Shown here one piece after another: positions 62,690 through 64,000 of a stretch of 64,000 nt of DNA. This DNA is from Actinomycetota bacterium (lineage in GTDB: Bacteria; Actinomycetota; Acidimicrobiia; IMCC26256; PALSA-555), in NCBI GenBank assembly GCA_016870355.1, contig VGBR01000004.1, positions 169,983 to 233,982 of the forward strand, written 5' to 3'. Each line of letters begins with the position of its first letter. Positions within the stretch are counted from its first letter, which is position 1. The notes under the pieces were generated by a model that was not told the DNA's origin, made no database searches, and was given only the letters and a program-made list of their open reading frames with translations. The position numbers were made by a program, and so were the translations under genes.

Positions 62690-63919
62690 GTGCCGACCCT
62701 CACCGACGTCGACCTGACGAACCTCGACACCTTCGTCGAGGGCGTTCCCCACGACCAGTTCGACCTCCTCCGGCGAGAGGCCCCGGCCTACTTCCACCCC
62801 GAGGCCGACGGAGCCGGCTTCTGGTGCATCACCCGGCGCGATGACCTGCGGCAGCTGAGCCACGACTGGCAGCAGTACTCGAGCGAGTGGGGCATCACGA
62901 TCGACGAGGTCGACGACGATCAGCTCGAGCAGCAACGCCTGATGATGCTGATGATGGACCCACCAAAGCACACCAAGCTTCGCCTGCTCGTGAACAAAGG
63001 CTTCACGCCGCGCATGATCGGGCGACTGCACGAGCGAATCCGTGAGATCGCGAGTGACATCGTCGACAAGATCGCCGATCGGGGCGAATGCGACTTCGTG
63101 GTCGACGTCGCGGCCGAGCTGCCGTTGCAGGTGATCGCCGAGATGATGGGCGTGCCGCAAGAAGACCGCCACAAGGTCTTCGAGTGGAGCAACCGGATGA
63201 TCGGCAACCAAGACCCTGAGTACGCCGTTAGCGACGACGACGTCCAAGAAGCTTTCGTCGAGATGTTCGCCTACGCGAACGACCTCGCCACCGAGAAGCG
63301 GGCGAACCCCGGGGACGACATCATCAGCGTGCTCCTGGATGCCGACGTCGAAGGGGAACGACTCACCGACCTCGAGTTCGATGTGTTCTTCGAGCTCCTA
63401 GCCGTGGCTGGCAACGAGACGACCCGGAACCTCATCTCGCACGGAATGTTGGCGCTCATCGAGCACCCCGATCAGCGCGCCAAGCTGCTCGCCGACATGT
63501 CACAGCTTCCCGTCGCGGTCGACGAGATGCTGCGCTACGCGTCACCCGTGATGTACATGCGCCGCACCGCGCAGAGCGACATGACGCTCCACGGAGAGAC
63601 GATCAAGAAGGGCGACAAGGTCGCGCTCTGGTACATCGCCGCCGACCATGACCCTGATGTGTTCGACAACCCACACACATTCGACATCTCGCGCACTCCG
63701 GCCGACGACTTCGTCGCCTTCGGCGGTGGCGGACCTCACTTCTGCCTGGGCTCGCACCTCGCACGACTGGAGATCCAGGTGATGTTCGAGGAGCTCCTGA
63801 CCCGCATCCCCGAGATGGAGCTCGCCGGCCCAGTGGAACGCCTGCGTTCGAACTTCATCAACGGCATCAAGCACATGCCCGTGACGTTCACTAAAACCCG
63901 CCCTATCGGGAAGGACTGA
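62690..63919 (+). CDS. Cytochrome P450, CYP125/CYP142-like (second copy)
   Basis: 409 aa. It has the I-helix AGNETTRN, ExxR in DEMLR, and Cys352 in FGGGGPHFCLG. MGVPQEDRHKVFEWSNRMIGNQDPEYA and the end RLRSNFINGIKHMPV closely follow CYP125, the sterol C26/27 hydroxylase. TGGAGG lies 7-8 nt before GTG 62690, fixing the start over a longer frame. A KstR-like site is just upstream. Of the two P450s in the window, this one resembles CYP125 more closely. Confidence 0.93.
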   Translation: MPTLTDVDLTNLDTFVEGVPHDQFDLLRREAPAYFHPEADGAGFWCITRRDDLRQLSHDWQQYSSEWGITIDEVDDDQLEQQRLMMLMMDPPKHTKLRLLVNKGFTPRMIGRLHERIREIASDIVDKIADRGECDFVVDVAAELPLQVIAEMMGVPQEDRHKVFEWSNRMIGNQDPEYAVSDDDVQEAFVEMFAYANDLATEKRANPGDDIISVLLDADVEGERLTDLEFDVFFELLAVAGNETTRNLISHGMLALIEHPDQRAKLLADMSQLPVAVDEMLRYASPVMYMRRTAQSDMTLHGETIKKGDKVALWYIAADHDPDVFDNPHTFDISRTPADDFVAFGGGGPHFCLGSHLARLEIQVMFEELLTRIPEMELAGPVERLRSNFINGIKHMPVTFTKTRPIGKD

Positions 63920-64000
63920 CTAAAGGCGGGGAGAGTGGACAACGCCGCCGCCTCCGGACCGAAGCACTCGACCCCTTGCTCGGGATCCTTCGTCTCAGGA

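Noticed and set aside
63920..64000. Possible start or end of another gene at the right edge
   Set aside because: Both a short plus-strand GTG frame with a weak GGGGAG and an open minus-strand frame exist, but 80 nt are too few to choose.

Overview
The window is a gene-dense, high-GC stretch of an actinobacterial chromosome. Translationally coupled genes, many GTG/TTG starts, F420-type luciferase-like (LLM) oxidoreductases, a DUF222/13E12-type HNH protein, CYP125-like P450s, FadD3/FadD19-like CoA ligases and KstR-like operators all point to Actinobacteria. An uncultured Acidimicrobiia-like lineage is my best guess, but that placement is inference. I see no rRNA, tRNA, CRISPR array, prophage or complete insertion sequence.

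Layout. 1-3.2 kb: aldehyde dehydrogenase (cut by the window edge) and a D-aminoacylase-type amidohydrolase. 3.4-8.7 kb: a branched-chain-amino-acid-type (Liv) ABC transporter with five separate genes and an unusual LivH. 8.7-15.7 kb: FadD3-like ligase diverging from a hydrolase / LLM / amidohydrolase / M24-peptidase operon. 15.7-19.2 kb: SDRs and an MFS exporter. 19.1-24.3 kb: a second Liv system with fused permeases and fused ATPases. 24.4-31.3 kb: SDRs, Rieske oxygenase, PhyH oxygenase and zinc alcohol dehydrogenases. 31.4-35.5 kb: secreted protein, DUF35 protein plus SCP2-type thiolase, methyltransferase, KshA-like Rieske oxygenase. 35.5-40.2 kb: LLM, FadD19-like ligase, nitronate monooxygenase, hydrolase. 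40.2-46.4 kb: two membrane-anchored proteins, thiolase, thioesterase, alpha-methylacyl-CoA racemase, kinase-like phosphotransferase and two tiny desulforedoxin-like proteins. 46.5-55.6 kb: a seven-gene SDR/P450 operon diverging from two CoA ligases. 55.7-60.8 kb: HNH protein, phosphatase, P450-type ferredoxin, crotonase, SnoaL-like, VOC and ABM proteins. 60.8-63.9 kb: a second amidohydrolase diverging from a second P450.

Function. The enzymes suit breakdown of a branched, polycyclic or isoprenoid carboxylic acid such as a sterol: CYP125-like hydroxylation, side-chain CoA ligation (FadD19-like), C-methyl epimerisation (AMACR), dehydrogenation and hydration, thiolysis or retro-aldol cleavage (thiolase, SCP2-thiolase/DUF35), ring attack (KshA-like) and HIP-type CoA ligation (FadD3-like). 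Four palindromes fitting the mycobacterial KstR operator (TNNAACNNGTTNNA) lie in front of P450, ligase, amidohydrolase and Liv genes, so steroid-like control is plausible and the Liv systems may be the uptake route. The substrate itself is not proven by sequence.

Regulation and repeats. At least fourteen genes have a TANNNT box 6-9 nt before the start codon and no Shine-Dalgarno sequence, indicating leaderless mRNAs. A second operator, CTGACG-N3-CGTCAG, lies exactly 8 nt before the -10 box at two ligase/hydrolase promoters. A family of palindromic intergenic elements (core GGGTATCCC) lies just upstream of five genes, always in the same orientation, and two other divergent promoter regions are built of tandem repeats.
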